From assembly GCA_002317595.1 (NCBI GenBank), contig DCHL01000103.1:1-53467 (forward strand): a stretch of DNA of 53,467 bases. The letters run 5' to 3'. Positions 7,698 to 16,063 of this stretch are shown here, in pieces. The stretch is from Lachnospiraceae bacterium UBA1753. GTDB lineage: Bacteria > Bacillota > Clostridia > Lachnospirales > Lachnospiraceae. The position numbers and the translations under genes are program-made. Within the stretch, counting starts at the first letter, position 1. Every line of letters starts with the position of its first letter. The notes under the pieces were generated by a model. The model did not search any database. It was not told where the DNA came from and saw nothing but the letters and a program-made list of their open reading frames with translations.

Positions 7698-8024
7698 CTA
7701 CTTGAAGAGTTCATCCATATACTCAGATGCTGCTTCCATATCCTTCTCAGAAATTGCGTCCTTCTTGAGGATTGTCTTTCTTGACATCATTCCGATTGCA
7801 AGGACTGCTGCAATTGCGCCAACATAGAGAACAAAGCTGTATGTACCTGCTTCCATCATTCCGTTTGCAAGGGGAACTTCCTCATCCTCAATGATTGTAA
7901 ACTCATATGTACTTGAAGACTCAAGCTGCTTCTCATTTTCATTCTGTGCAAATGCTGTGATGCTGAGCATCAGTGCAAACATAAGTGCAAGAACTGAAAT
8001 AACTGCAATAATTCTTTTCTTCAT
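7698..8024 (-). CDS. Small exported membrane protein, unknown function
   Basis: I do not recognise a named family. The 108-residue product has a signal peptide (MKKRIIAVISVLALMFALML, then ITAFAQ with likely cleavage near residue 26). A short acidic extracytoplasmic segment ends in EDEEVPLANG, followed by one membrane segment (about residues 62-82) and a charged cytoplasmic tail. A VPLA-type motif before a membrane helix and basic residues is reminiscent of Firmicutes surface-anchoring tails, but there is no clear LPXTG. GAGAGG precedes the ATG. It has its own terminator and is transcribed away from the divergent GGDEF gene. Confidence 0.75.
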   Translation of the reverse strand: MKKRIIAVISVLALMFALMLSITAFAQNENEKQLESSSTYEFTIIEDEEVPLANGMMEAGTYSFVLYVGAIAAVLAIGMMSRKTILKKDAISEKDMEAASEYMDELFK

Positions 8025-8199
8025 AACTTACCTCTCATCTATCTTTTCCGCAAATCAATACGGGAAACAACTCGTTTTCAATAATAATGACACCGCTGGA
8101 TCCTAAAAAGGTTCATTTTTTTATAAAAAATATTATTTTCATCGTTTTTATTATATAATAGTAATCATATTTTACTAGAATTTCGGGAGAAGATAAATA

Positions 8200-8883
8200 A
8201 TGAATTCATTTAAAGTATCAAAATATATTCAGCTGGCTCTGACGATTCTTTTCGATATTGCCTTTTTCACAATTCTGATAGTCGAGCCTGCTCTTCGCTA
8301 TGCGGTCTTTTCTAACAGGTATCTTCTTACTCTCTGTATTATCATGTGGGCATTCAGCATCGTCACTCTTGCGTTTCTCGTATCTGACCTGCACAAGATT
8401 CTCGAGCTTGAGATTACGCACCACGAACTTAATAAGGAAGCATATCTTGATGACCTGACAGGCATACCCAACCGTCATTCACTTGATTCTGTATTTGATG
8501 AGTATGAATCTTCAGACTCCATTTCCAAACTGGGATGCGCCATTGTTAAACTATCCAACTTAATTGAAATCAACAACGATCTCGGACGCTCTTCCGGCGA
8601 TGAAGCAATTCGTGTCTTCTCAGACATTTTTGAGACAGCTGGAGAGAGCTATGGTTTCGTTGTCAGAAACGGTGGTAATGAATACCTCGCCGTAATAGAG
8701 GACTGCACAGACAGCCGCATGCAGGAATTCATCAAGGGGCTGAAGGCTGCCATTGAAGCCAACAATATGAACCGTGAGAACATCCAGCTGGAGATTGAGT
8801 ATGCGTACGTAATCAACTCCGACATAGAAGCTGACCACATGAGCGACCTTATTGGCGCTGCATATAAGAAACTGGGGGTTTAG
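8200..8883 (+). CDS. Membrane GGDEF-domain protein with altered signature (GGNEY)
   Basis: The 227-residue protein has two N-terminal membrane helices (about 10-30 and 43-61) and a GGDEF-like domain from YLDDLTGIPNRHSLD (residue 83 on). The signature reads GGNEY at 158-162 instead of GGDEF/GGEEF. Replacing the metal-binding acidic residue usually weakens or abolishes diguanylate cyclase activity, so this may be a GTP sensor, a weak enzyme or a structural regulator. The stop is two bases from the next gene, a sigma factor. GGGAGA precedes the ATG. Confidence 0.85.
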   Translation: MNSFKVSKYIQLALTILFDIAFFTILIVEPALRYAVFSNRYLLTLCIIMWAFSIVTLAFLVSDLHKILELEITHHELNKEAYLDDLTGIPNRHSLDSVFDEYESSDSISKLGCAIVKLSNLIEINNDLGRSSGDEAIRVFSDIFETAGESYGFVVRNGGNEYLAVIEDCTDSRMQEFIKGLKAAIEANNMNRENIQLEIEYAYVINSDIEADHMSDLIGAAYKKLGV

Positions 8884-8885
8884 CC

Positions 8886-9443
8886 TTGGCTGATATCAAT
8901 CATCTCTATCTCGGGATGCTTGTCCGTAAAGCTCAGGCCCATGACAGTAACGCCTTTGCGGAGCTATACGGACTCACCTACCAAAAACAGTATAATTATG
9001 CCTGTTACTACCTTAAGGACACTCATCTTGCACAGGACGCTGTACAGGAAGTGTATATTCACGTCCTTAAACACATTGGTGACATCAAGGACCCGAAGCT
9101 CTTTCTCGCCTGGCTCAATCAGATTACTTTCCACACCTGTTTTGATATGGCGAAAAAGCAGGACAAGCACTATGGGGAGATAAATCCTCTTGCACTTGAG
9201 CTCTCAGAGGATGATTACATCGACCACAACCCCGAGGCCCTCACCCAGAAACAGGATGAAATAGACCGTCTTAAGAAGGCAATCAATTCACTGCCAGCCC
9301 TCGAGCAGCAGATAATAGTACTTAAATTTTTTAACAACCTGACAATTGATGAAATTGTGCAGGCCACCGGAATCAGCAGAAGCACGATAAAGCGCCATCT
9401 AATCTCAGGAAAGGAACACCTGGCCACAGCAATGGCAACCTGA
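8886..9443 (+). CDS. ECF-type RNA polymerase sigma factor
   Basis: The 185-residue protein has a region 2 typical of sigma-70 family ECF factors (NAFAELYGLTYQKQYNYA, then AQDAVQEVYIHVLKHI) and a region 4 helix-turn-helix (LPALEQQIIVLKFFNNLTID, then EIVQATGISRSTIKRHL). It starts with TTG two bases after the GGDEF stop, with GGGGG upstream in the preceding coding sequence. The next gene encodes a single-pass membrane protein, the common arrangement for a sigma/anti-sigma pair. The likely targets are the downstream pilin-like and surface genes (inference). Confidence 0.85.
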   Translation: MADINHLYLGMLVRKAQAHDSNAFAELYGLTYQKQYNYACYYLKDTHLAQDAVQEVYIHVLKHIGDIKDPKLFLAWLNQITFHTCFDMAKKQDKHYGEINPLALELSEDDYIDHNPEALTQKQDEIDRLKKAINSLPALEQQIIVLKFFNNLTIDEIVQATGISRSTIKRHLISGKEHLATAMAT

Positions 9444-9485
9444 GACAGGCAAAAATCCCACTAACAGATTTCGGAGATATTTGGT

Positions 9486-9974
9486 ATGATATTTAATAAG
9501 AAAAATAATTTTGAACATAATCTGGATATGGCCCAGGCTGAAGAGATGCTGCAGAACGTATTTGCCGCTGCTGGAGAGTCGCCAAATACCATAATGCTCG
9601 ATAAGCTCATGCTGCGAAAGAAGGTTCAGACAAGAAGCATTATGACAGCTGGTGCAATCGGAATCATTGCAATGCTGCTTGTGTTATTCTCTCCCCTTGT
9701 ATTCCTAGTATCATATTCACGGATTACTGTTCCTGAAATTGAAGAAAACTATATGATAGGCGACACGCTTTATGTCATAATCAGCCCAGACAGTATAGGG
9801 ACCGACTACTATTCATCCTATGCGAAGGACGATTCCGGCAATACTGTTGCGCCATCTGAAATTGATGAGGAGACGCGGACACTGGCCTTCCCTGCCAGAA
9901 CCGGCTCTCTGAACATTTATATAATGAATTATTCAGGAAAAATCACTCATGCGATTTATACATCACTCAAATAG
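9486..9974 (+). CDS. Single-pass membrane protein, possible anti-sigma factor
   Basis: No family is recognised with certainty. The 162-residue protein has a cytoplasmic N-terminal segment of about 50 residues, a membrane helix at about 52-76 (MTAGAIGIIAMLLVLFSPLV) and an extracytoplasmic beta-rich tail. It follows an ECF sigma gene by 42 bases, with GGAGATAT before the ATG. That topology and position suggest an anti-sigma regulator, but there is no visible zinc-binding HXXXCXXC motif. Its 3' end overlaps the next gene by 26 bases. Confidence 0.65.
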   Translation: MIFNKKNNFEHNLDMAQAEEMLQNVFAAAGESPNTIMLDKLMLRKKVQTRSIMTAGAIGIIAMLLVLFSPLVFLVSYSRITVPEIEENYMIGDTLYVIISPDSIGTDYYSSYAKDDSGNTVAPSEIDEETRTLAFPARTGSLNIYIMNYSGKITHAIYTSLK

Positions 9975-10890
9975 GTATATAATGTCTTTGTGCGGTTTAT
10001 TGTTGCTTGCCATGCTAATCTTTTCAGGCTGCGGCAGTACCGCCCATGAGAATCCTGACAAGAGCAGTCTTCCGCTGCGCCCATCAGTCCCTGTTGTACT
10101 GATTCCCACCGCGGATGGTACTAAGACTTTTGAGAATGCCAAAGTCAGAATTGATTATTCAAACTGCTCCGAAGGATATATCATCGCTTATTATATTGGC
10201 TCAAGCCAGAAGGCAAGATTACAGATTTCCGGCCCCGACCGCATCACATACACCTACATAATGCATGGCGGTCAGGAAGTATTCCCGCTCCCATCAGGCA
10301 GCGGCCAGTATGAGATTTCTGTGTATGAAAATATCCAGGATGACCAGTATGCAGCCATTCTCATGGAGTCCCTCGAGGTTTCCCTAAAGGATGACCACTC
10401 TGCCTTTCTCTATCCAAGCCAGTACGTCTGGTTTGACGAGTCCACAGAGGCTGTTAAGAAGGGTGAGGAACTGGCAACCGGTTGTCATGATGACCTTGAG
10501 GTTGTTGAGAAGGTGTACACTTTCGTCAAGGACAATATTACCTATGATGAAGAAAAGGCCAAGACAGTAAAGGCCGGATATCTTCCCGTAGTCGATGACG
10601 TTCTCTCCTCCGGGACAGGTATATGCTTTGATTACGCGGCTCTGATGGCAACTATGCTAAGGACTCAGCAGATTCCCACCAGACTCAACGTCGGTTATAC
10701 CGGAAGCGGAGTATACCATGCGTGGTTAAGTGTTTATATCACTGATACAGGCTGGGTTGATGGCTACATACAGTTTGATGGTAAGGACTGGGTACTGATG
10801 GACCCGACTTTCGCTGCATCCTTCGGATCGGAGCGACTACAGAAATATATCGGAGATAACAGCAATTATATTTTAAAATATACATATTAA
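9949..10890 (+). CDS. Transglutaminase-like lipoprotein
   Basis: The 313-residue protein has a lipoprotein signal ending LIFSGC (lipidated C28) and a C-terminal transglutaminase/protease-like domain. A likely Cys-His-Asp triad is present: C226 in SSGTGICFDYAALMATMLR, H257 in VYHAWLSVY, and D285 in WVLMDPTF. Such extracytoplasmic domains act as cysteine peptidases, amidases or cross-linkers; the substrate here is unknown. An in-frame alternative ATG at 9982 also leaves a workable signal peptide. It lies ten bases before the pilus platform gene. Confidence 0.85.
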   Translation: MRFIHHSNRYIMSLCGLLLLAMLIFSGCGSTAHENPDKSSLPLRPSVPVVLIPTADGTKTFENAKVRIDYSNCSEGYIIAYYIGSSQKARLQISGPDRITYTYIMHGGQEVFPLPSGSGQYEISVYENIQDDQYAAILMESLEVSLKDDHSAFLYPSQYVWFDESTEAVKKGEELATGCHDDLEVVEKVYTFVKDNITYDEEKAKTVKAGYLPVVDDVLSSGTGICFDYAALMATMLRTQQIPTRLNVGYTGSGVYHAWLSVYITDTGWVDGYIQFDGKDWVLMDPTFAASFGSERLQKYIGDNSNYILKYTY

Positions 10891-10899
10891 GGAGACATT

Positions 10900-11955
10900 A
10901 TGAATCAGATTAAGGCAAGCAATCCTCTGTCAAATCATGAAATATCAACATTTGCCAGTCAGATGGGTATGATGCTTTCAGCAGGAATCACGGTCGATGA
11001 AGCACTTAGACTTCTAGAGACTGACTCCGAGACTGCAGAAGGCCGTAATCTCATCAAGGGCATTTATGAGACACTCGAGGATGGCAATTCCCTCTATACC
11101 TCCATGTCAGAATCGGGGCTTTTCCCCAAGTATGTTCTTGATATGGTGAATATCGGTGAACAGACTGGTAACCTGGACAATGTTTTTTCTTCGCTTTCTG
11201 AATATTATGAGCGTGAGGAATCCATAGCTGAGGGAATCAAGCAGGCGGTTACATATCCCTTTATCATGATTGTGATGATGCTCTGTGTTATCCTTGTACT
11301 CATGATTAAGGTTCTCCCGATATTTGAGCAGGTTTATGAGCAGCTCGGAACCAGCATGACTGGTATTTCAGCATCAATCCTGAACCTCGGCCAGTCGATG
11401 GGAAGATATTCAGCCGTATTTGTCGTTGTCTTTGTTCTTCTCATTGCAGCATTCTTCTATTTCACAAAGACAGAAAAGGGTAAGCTAAATCTTGAGAAGT
11501 TTGCTTCTTCATTTGTTCTTACCAGAAATCTCTACGACAAAATTGCTGCCGGTCATTTCGCAAGCGGTCTTGCACTTGCCATTGGCTCTGGATTTACAAC
11601 AGAGGAAGCCATTGAGATGGTTGAGCAGCTCATAACCAATGAGCAGTATAAAAATAAAATCAAGAAGTGCCGTGAGATGATGGACGATGGGGTTGTCTTT
11701 GCTGATGCGGTTGTTCAGTCAGACATCTTTTCTGGTTCTTATGGCCGTATGGTTTCAATAGGATTTAAGAGTGGTCAGCTCGACCGCGTAATGTCAAAGG
11801 TTGCAACCCGTTACGAGCTTGAAGTGGACAGGGAGATTGGACATTTTGTATCCATCCTCGAGCCTACTCTCGTTGCCATTCTTTCAATCGTAGTTGGTAT
11901 GATTCTGCTGTCAGTAATGCTTCCCCTTATGGGAATTATGAGTTCAATAGGATAA
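10900..11955 (+). CDS. Type II secretion/type IV pilus inner-membrane platform protein (GspF/PilC)
   Basis: The 351-residue protein contains two T2SSF domains. The first spans about residues 15-135 (FASQMGMMLSAGITVDEALRLL, then LPKYV-like FPKYVLDMVNIGEQTGNL). The second spans about 215-335 (FASGLALAIGSGFTTEEAIEMV, then YGRMVSIGFKSGQLDRVM). Three hydrophobic segments match the family. It is the membrane platform around which pilins or pseudopilins are assembled by a cytoplasmic ATPase. AAGGAG precedes the ATG. Four pilin-like genes follow, but no GspE/PilB ATPase or prepilin peptidase lies in the window. Confidence 0.93.
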   Translation: MNQIKASNPLSNHEISTFASQMGMMLSAGITVDEALRLLETDSETAEGRNLIKGIYETLEDGNSLYTSMSESGLFPKYVLDMVNIGEQTGNLDNVFSSLSEYYEREESIAEGIKQAVTYPFIMIVMMLCVILVLMIKVLPIFEQVYEQLGTSMTGISASILNLGQSMGRYSAVFVVVFVLLIAAFFYFTKTEKGKLNLEKFASSFVLTRNLYDKIAAGHFASGLALAIGSGFTTEEAIEMVEQLITNEQYKNKIKKCREMMDDGVVFADAVVQSDIFSGSYGRMVSIGFKSGQLDRVMSKVATRYELEVDREIGHFVSILEPTLVAILSIVVGMILLSVMLPLMGIMSSIG

Positions 11956-11962
11956 ACAGTAC

Positions 11963-12295
11963 ATGAGACGAAACAGGTTAAAAAAAGAAAAACCAAATAT
12001 CGCTTTTGCTGTTGTCTTTCCTCTTGTTACGTTTGTCGTGATCTTTGCCATGTTCTATTATGGCATCACTCAGCTCTCTGAAGCATCTGACCGCCAGCAG
12101 CTCGAAGGTCTACAGACGACCATTGAGCGCGACATCGTACACTGCTATGCTTCAGAAGGAGAATATCCTCCAAGCCTTGAGTATCTTGAGGAAAATTACG
12201 GTCTCACATACGACCACAGCAAATATTTTGTAGATTATCAGCCGGTGGGTACAAATATCCTTCCGGATGTTACTGTGATGGAGGTTTCCAAATGA
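11963..12295 (+). CDS. Pilin-like single-pass protein
   Basis: Not recognised at family level. The 110-residue protein has a basic N-terminus (MRRNRLKKEKP), a long hydrophobic helix (IAFAVVFPLVTFVVIFAMFY, about 13-32) continuing into an amphipathic stretch, and a short soluble domain with the pattern YPPSLEYLEENYGLTYD. That layout resembles type IV pilins or pseudopilins, although a canonical G-F-x-x-x-E processing site is absent. It lies seven bases after the platform gene and overlaps the next gene by four bases (ATGA). Confidence 0.7.
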   Translation: MRRNRLKKEKPNIAFAVVFPLVTFVVIFAMFYYGITQLSEASDRQQLEGLQTTIERDIVHCYASEGEYPPSLEYLEENYGLTYDHSKYFVDYQPVGTNILPDVTVMEVSK

Positions 12296-12807
12296 GAGAA
12301 CAGGAAAATAACCACATCATAGATCTGCTCTTCACGCTTACACTGTTCGGTGTCTTTGCGGCATCGGCGCTCCTCGTCGTGATCTTTGGTGCAAGAATAT
12401 ATGAGAATACAGCTTCAAGTATGAACAGAAACTTCACATCACGAACTGCAGTATCATATATCACTGAAAAGCTTCGCCAGAGAGATGTCATTGGAGCTGC
12501 TGATATCACAGACATTGAAGGGATTCCCGCCATCACACTGGTCAAGCAGTATGATTCAACCACCGTGTATACCTACATCTATGCAGACGAAGGGTACCTT
12601 AAGGAGGTTACGGTCACAGGTGATGTCACTCCCACAGCTGCATCAGGCCAGAAAATTATGGCTCTTGATCAGTTCTCTGTCCAGGAAATAGCAGAGGGCG
12701 TTTACTATGTAACTATTGTTGACACAGATGGCAACCACGAGGCTACGTATATCGCCACGAAATGTGATCCTGATTTACGTGGAGCCGCAATGGCTGCGCC
12801 AGAATAG
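12292..12807 (+). CDS. Pseudopilin-like membrane protein (DUF4860-like)
   Basis: The 171-residue protein has a short charged N-terminus, a membrane helix at about 11-33 (IDLLFTLTLFGVFAASALLV), and a soluble domain with TAVSYITEKLRQRD and a beta-rich C-terminus. I recall similar proteins described as DUF4860 beside pilus platform genes in Lachnospiraceae, but could not check this. GGAGG precedes the ATG, which overlaps the previous stop. It is probably a minor pilin-like subunit. Confidence 0.7.
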   Translation: MREQENNHIIDLLFTLTLFGVFAASALLVVIFGARIYENTASSMNRNFTSRTAVSYITEKLRQRDVIGAADITDIEGIPAITLVKQYDSTTVYTYIYADEGYLKEVTVTGDVTPTAASGQKIMALDQFSVQEIAEGVYYVTIVDTDGNHEATYIATKCDPDLRGAAMAAPE

Positions 12808-12818
12808 AGGGAGGTATT

Positions 12819-13418
12819 ATGAACAAATCAAAATCAAGCCTCTTCCTCATGGAACTCATTCTGACCATTCTGGTGTTCTCTATTGCAAGTGCAGTGTGTA
12901 TCCAGATTTTTGTCAAGGCTCATCTGCTCAGCGAGAAGACACAGACACTTAACGAGGCTGTTACGCTGTGCACCAGCTGTGCTGAGCTGTTTTACGGCTT
13001 CGATGGGGATCTGGTAAAAATTAAAAACGAGCTCGATATCAGCAATATGGCAGTAGCTGAATCTTCATCTCTTACTTTGTACTATGATGAGAACTACTCC
13101 CTTGTATATCCTGAAGAGGGAAAGTATACACTTAAGCTTATTAACTCGACAGAAGGAAATATGCTGACCTGCAACATTGCCTTCACAGACATTGTTTCTT
13201 CAGAGTGTATTTATACTGTACCCTGCAGCCTGTATATCAGGCCCGCTGCTCCAGCCACAGATGACATGATGCTCCCCGACGCGGGTGTGCTCCCTAATGC
13301 AGGCGTTCTCCCCGACGCGGGTGTGCTCCCTGATGCAGGCGTTCTCCCTGACGCGGGTGTGCTCCCTGATGCAGGTGTTCTTCCTGAAGGAGATGTTATT
13401 GTAGGAGGTGCGCTATGA
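12819..13418 (+). CDS. Pseudopilin-like protein with LPDAGV repeat tail
   Basis: The 199-residue protein has an N-terminal membrane helix resembling a pilin (SLFLMELILTILVFSIASAV); the E in LMELILTI sits where pilins carry Glu5. A soluble domain follows, then seven tandem six-residue units of the type LPDAGV (about residues 152-193). The repeats suggest a flexible or adhesive tail. GAGGGAGG precedes the ATG. The stop overlaps the next start by four bases, so the pilin-like genes are translationally coupled. Confidence 0.75.
   Translation: MNKSKSSLFLMELILTILVFSIASAVCIQIFVKAHLLSEKTQTLNEAVTLCTSCAELFYGFDGDLVKIKNELDISNMAVAESSSLTLYYDENYSLVYPEEGKYTLKLINSTEGNMLTCNIAFTDIVSSECIYTVPCSLYIRPAAPATDDMMLPDAGVLPNAGVLPDAGVLPDAGVLPDAGVLPDAGVLPEGDVIVGGAL
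13272..13397 (+). repeat. In-frame tandem 18-base repeats within pseudopilin gene
   Basis: Six 18-base units (13272-13379) encode LPDAGV or LPNAGV; a seventh, degenerate unit follows (13380-13397, LPEGDV). Units alternate between a CCCGACGCGGGTGTG-like and a CCTGATGCAGGCGTT-like spelling, giving a 36-base higher-order period. Because the unit is a multiple of three, copy number could vary without breaking the frame. Confidence 0.9.
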
Positions 13419-13828
13419 GTGAGAACAGATTAAAGAAAAAGGGACCGCAGATTGGTCTGAACATTGGTGCATCCTCTATCCTTGTAGTATTCATCGTTCT
13501 CTGCCTTGTAACATTTGCCGTTCTTTCGCTTGTCAGCGCAAATGCAGATTACAAGCTTTCAAAGAGAGTGGCTGACAGAACTACTTCATATTATCTTGCA
13601 ACTTCTGAAGCACAGAAGCAGCTGGGTGAGATGGCCGATGCTCCAAGGGATATGGAAGAGATAGCTGATTTTTCAGTACCTATCAGTGATACTCAGTCAA
13701 TACATGTTATTGCCAAGCTTCCTCCATCAATGTTTGCCAATCAGATGGAAATTCTCTCCTGGAAGATTGATAACACAGGCAACTGGGAAGCTGATGATAC
13801 GGTCGAAATCTACAAACAGAATCAGTAA
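13415..13828 (+). CDS. Pilus-associated single-pass protein, unknown
   Basis: No named family is recognised. The 137-residue protein has a basic N-terminal stretch (SENRLKKKGPQ), one membrane helix (about 20-44, SSILVVFIVLCLVTFAVLSL) and a soluble domain with YYLATSEAQKQL. GTAGGAGG precedes the ATG, which overlaps the previous stop. Its position as the last gene before a terminator makes it the final member of the pilin-like operon, perhaps a PilX/GspK-like minor subunit or a scaffold protein. Confidence 0.7.
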   Translation: MSENRLKKKGPQIGLNIGASSILVVFIVLCLVTFAVLSLVSANADYKLSKRVADRTTSYYLATSEAQKQLGEMADAPRDMEEIADFSVPISDTQSIHVIAKLPPSMFANQMEILSWKIDNTGNWEADDTVEIYKQNQ

Positions 13829-13841
13829 GCTGATAACTTAT

Positions 13842-13869
13842 AGTCGGTCTTTTTCAAGACCGACTTTTT
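13842..13869 (+). terminator. Terminator of the pilin-like operon
   Basis: AGTCGGTCT (13842-13850) pairs perfectly with AGACCGACT (13857-13865) around a six-base loop and is followed by a T-run. It separates the pilin-like genes from the clostripain gene. Confidence 0.92.
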
Positions 13870-13900
13870 AAGTATATAACCATACAACGGAGGATTCAGA

Positions 13901-15997
13901 ATGAAAATAAGGACAGAAAATAAAAATCCTGCAAAAAGATGTAAGAAGCATCTGGTGCTTCTTGTTGTAATATCACTGCTGCTCTCTATTTTTTTGACAG
14001 GCTGCAGCGATGAAGACGAGGAATACTCTGACGCATCTGTCACAGGCTCGTACGTGGAAACAGATAAGGACGAAGATGATGCTGATGCGGATAATGCTTC
14101 CCCAAAGGACTACAGCAACAAAAAGGGTGATACTGAAGCCTCTAATTTTACTCTCATGATATATATGTGCGGTTCCGATCTTGAGTCGGAAGATGGTGCT
14201 GCCACAATGGATATCATGGAGATGATGGAGGCCCAGCAGAGCGATTCCCTTAATATAGTCATTGAAACCGGTGGTGCTACAGAATGGCAGAACTCAATAG
14301 TTGAGGGTAATACAGTTCAAAGATATCAGCTTGTTGGCGATGATCTCCAGCTTCTTGAGGATAGGGGCAAAAAGCAGATTACTGACGGTAACGAGCTTGC
14401 TGACTTCATTAATTTTTCAACATCAAATTTCCCTGCTGACCGATATGGAATCATTTTCTGGGATCACGGCGGCGGAACTGTTGGTGGATACGGCTCTGAC
14501 CTGCTGTATGACGAAAGCTCAATGAGCATTTCCGATCTTGCAGCATCGGTTGGATCTACGGGCACTCATTTCGATTTAATCGGCTTTGACTGCTGCCTTA
14601 TGGCTACTGCCGAGAATGCATATGCACTTTCTCCCTATGGAGACTATCTGATTGCTTCAGAGGAGTCCGAGCCTGGCACAGGCTGGTATTATACAACATT
14701 CATCGATATGCTTGCTTCTAATCCAGGTATTTCTATTCCAAAGCTTGGAAAGACAATGATTGAGGATTACATTTCTCCAAGTAATACTAATGTAAGTTCC
14801 GGTGTAACTCTGTCTCTCATTGACCTTGGCCAGATGAATAATCTCATGGAAGCATATTATTCATATCTCGGTAGTTCAGAGCAGGCACTTCTCGATGGTG
14901 ATTTCTCAAGGATTTCCAATGCAAGAAGTGATTCACGAAGTTATGGTGATGGCGATTTTGAGCAGATTGACCTTCAGGACTTTGTTGAGAAATCTGCGCT
15001 CTCTGGAGCAGATGAACTTGTGAATGCAATCAGCGATGCAGTACTCATCAACGGAACTAATATGGCTGGTTCAAACGGTATTGCAATCTACTTCCCATAT
15101 AAATACTCAGAGTATTATACCCAGATATCGCTGATTACAGACGAGGCTGGTCTTGATAATGATAATTACAAGACATTCTTCAATGATTTCGTAACTGTCA
15201 TGACAGGAGGTCAGGCAAGCGGCGGTGGCAATTCCAACCCGTACTATTCTGAGGATTCCGAGGCTGTCGACTATACTCAGACAGAGGGTGAGACCTGGTA
15301 CGATGAAGATATTGCAGACACATATGCAGACAGCTATTCATATGTCGACTCTGACGAGCTTGAAATCACTGAAAAGGGTGATGGTTATGTACTTCAGCTC
15401 TCTGAGGACGATTGGGAACTTGTCACTGATATAGATATGGAAGTATATGTTGATGATGGCGAAGGCCATCTCGCTCTTGGATGGGACGATTCCTATGAGT
15501 TTGACGACGATGGAGACCTTATTGTTGATTTCAACTATCAGTGGATGGCACTGAACGGTATGTATGTTCCATACTATTTCTTCGAACAGGGTGAATACAC
15601 CGACGGCACCAGCTACAGCCTTGGCTATGCAGCCGCAACATTAAATGACGAAAAAGACATTCGTATCTGGGTTATTTATGACTGGGAGGAAAATACTCTT
15701 GATGTCCTGGGCTACACTCCTGACATAAATTATGAGGATGGATTCTCTGTTGCCAGCAAGGGATATAAGGATTTCAAGGATGGTGACAGAATTGATTTCT
15801 ACTTTGATTACTACGATTACGACGGAGAATATCAGGACGGGTTTATGCTTGATGACAACTATATTATTTATAGTGATTCAGAAGGACTTACTGCTTCATA
15901 CGAGGATATCGGAGAACTTGATACACAGATCTGCTTCCACCTTACCGATATCTATGGAAACGAATACTGGACCGAAGCACTTAATCTTTCCATGTAA
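13901..15997 (+). CDS. Clostripain-family (C11) cysteine peptidase lipoprotein
   Basis: The 698-residue protein has a lipoprotein signal ending IFLTGC (C35) and a C11 peptidase domain starting at TLMIYMCGSDLES (about residue 84). The catalytic histidine is H189 in WDHGGGT, and the nucleophile is C231 in GFDCCLMATAENA. C11 enzymes cleave after Arg or Lys and often self-activate. A long acidic C-terminal region (about 450-698), rich in Asp, Tyr and Glu, looks beta-rich and may bind calcium or substrate. GGAGG precedes the ATG. It is exported and lies after the pilin-like cluster, but has no visible link to pilin processing. Confidence 0.9.
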   Translation: MKIRTENKNPAKRCKKHLVLLVVISLLLSIFLTGCSDEDEEYSDASVTGSYVETDKDEDDADADNASPKDYSNKKGDTEASNFTLMIYMCGSDLESEDGAATMDIMEMMEAQQSDSLNIVIETGGATEWQNSIVEGNTVQRYQLVGDDLQLLEDRGKKQITDGNELADFINFSTSNFPADRYGIIFWDHGGGTVGGYGSDLLYDESSMSISDLAASVGSTGTHFDLIGFDCCLMATAENAYALSPYGDYLIASEESEPGTGWYYTTFIDMLASNPGISIPKLGKTMIEDYISPSNTNVSSGVTLSLIDLGQMNNLMEAYYSYLGSSEQALLDGDFSRISNARSDSRSYGDGDFEQIDLQDFVEKSALSGADELVNAISDAVLINGTNMAGSNGIAIYFPYKYSEYYTQISLITDEAGLDNDNYKTFFNDFVTVMTGGQASGGGNSNPYYSEDSEAVDYTQTEGETWYDEDIADTYADSYSYVDSDELEITEKGDGYVLQLSEDDWELVTDIDMEVYVDDGEGHLALGWDDSYEFDDDGDLIVDFNYQWMALNGMYVPYYFFEQGEYTDGTSYSLGYAAATLNDEKDIRIWVIYDWEENTLDVLGYTPDINYEDGFSVASKGYKDFKDGDRIDFYFDYYDYDGEYQDGFMLDDNYIIYSDSEGLTASYEDIGELDTQICFHLTDIYGNEYWTEALNLSM

Positions 15998-16063
15998 TAG
16001 GATGTGTGCTAAAATAATTTTTGGTGTTTAACCACAATACTTAAGAAGGGATATGAGGGACCT

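Noticed and set aside
13272..13397. CRISPR-like array
   Set aside because: The units are contiguous, without spacers, and encode an in-frame protein repeat.
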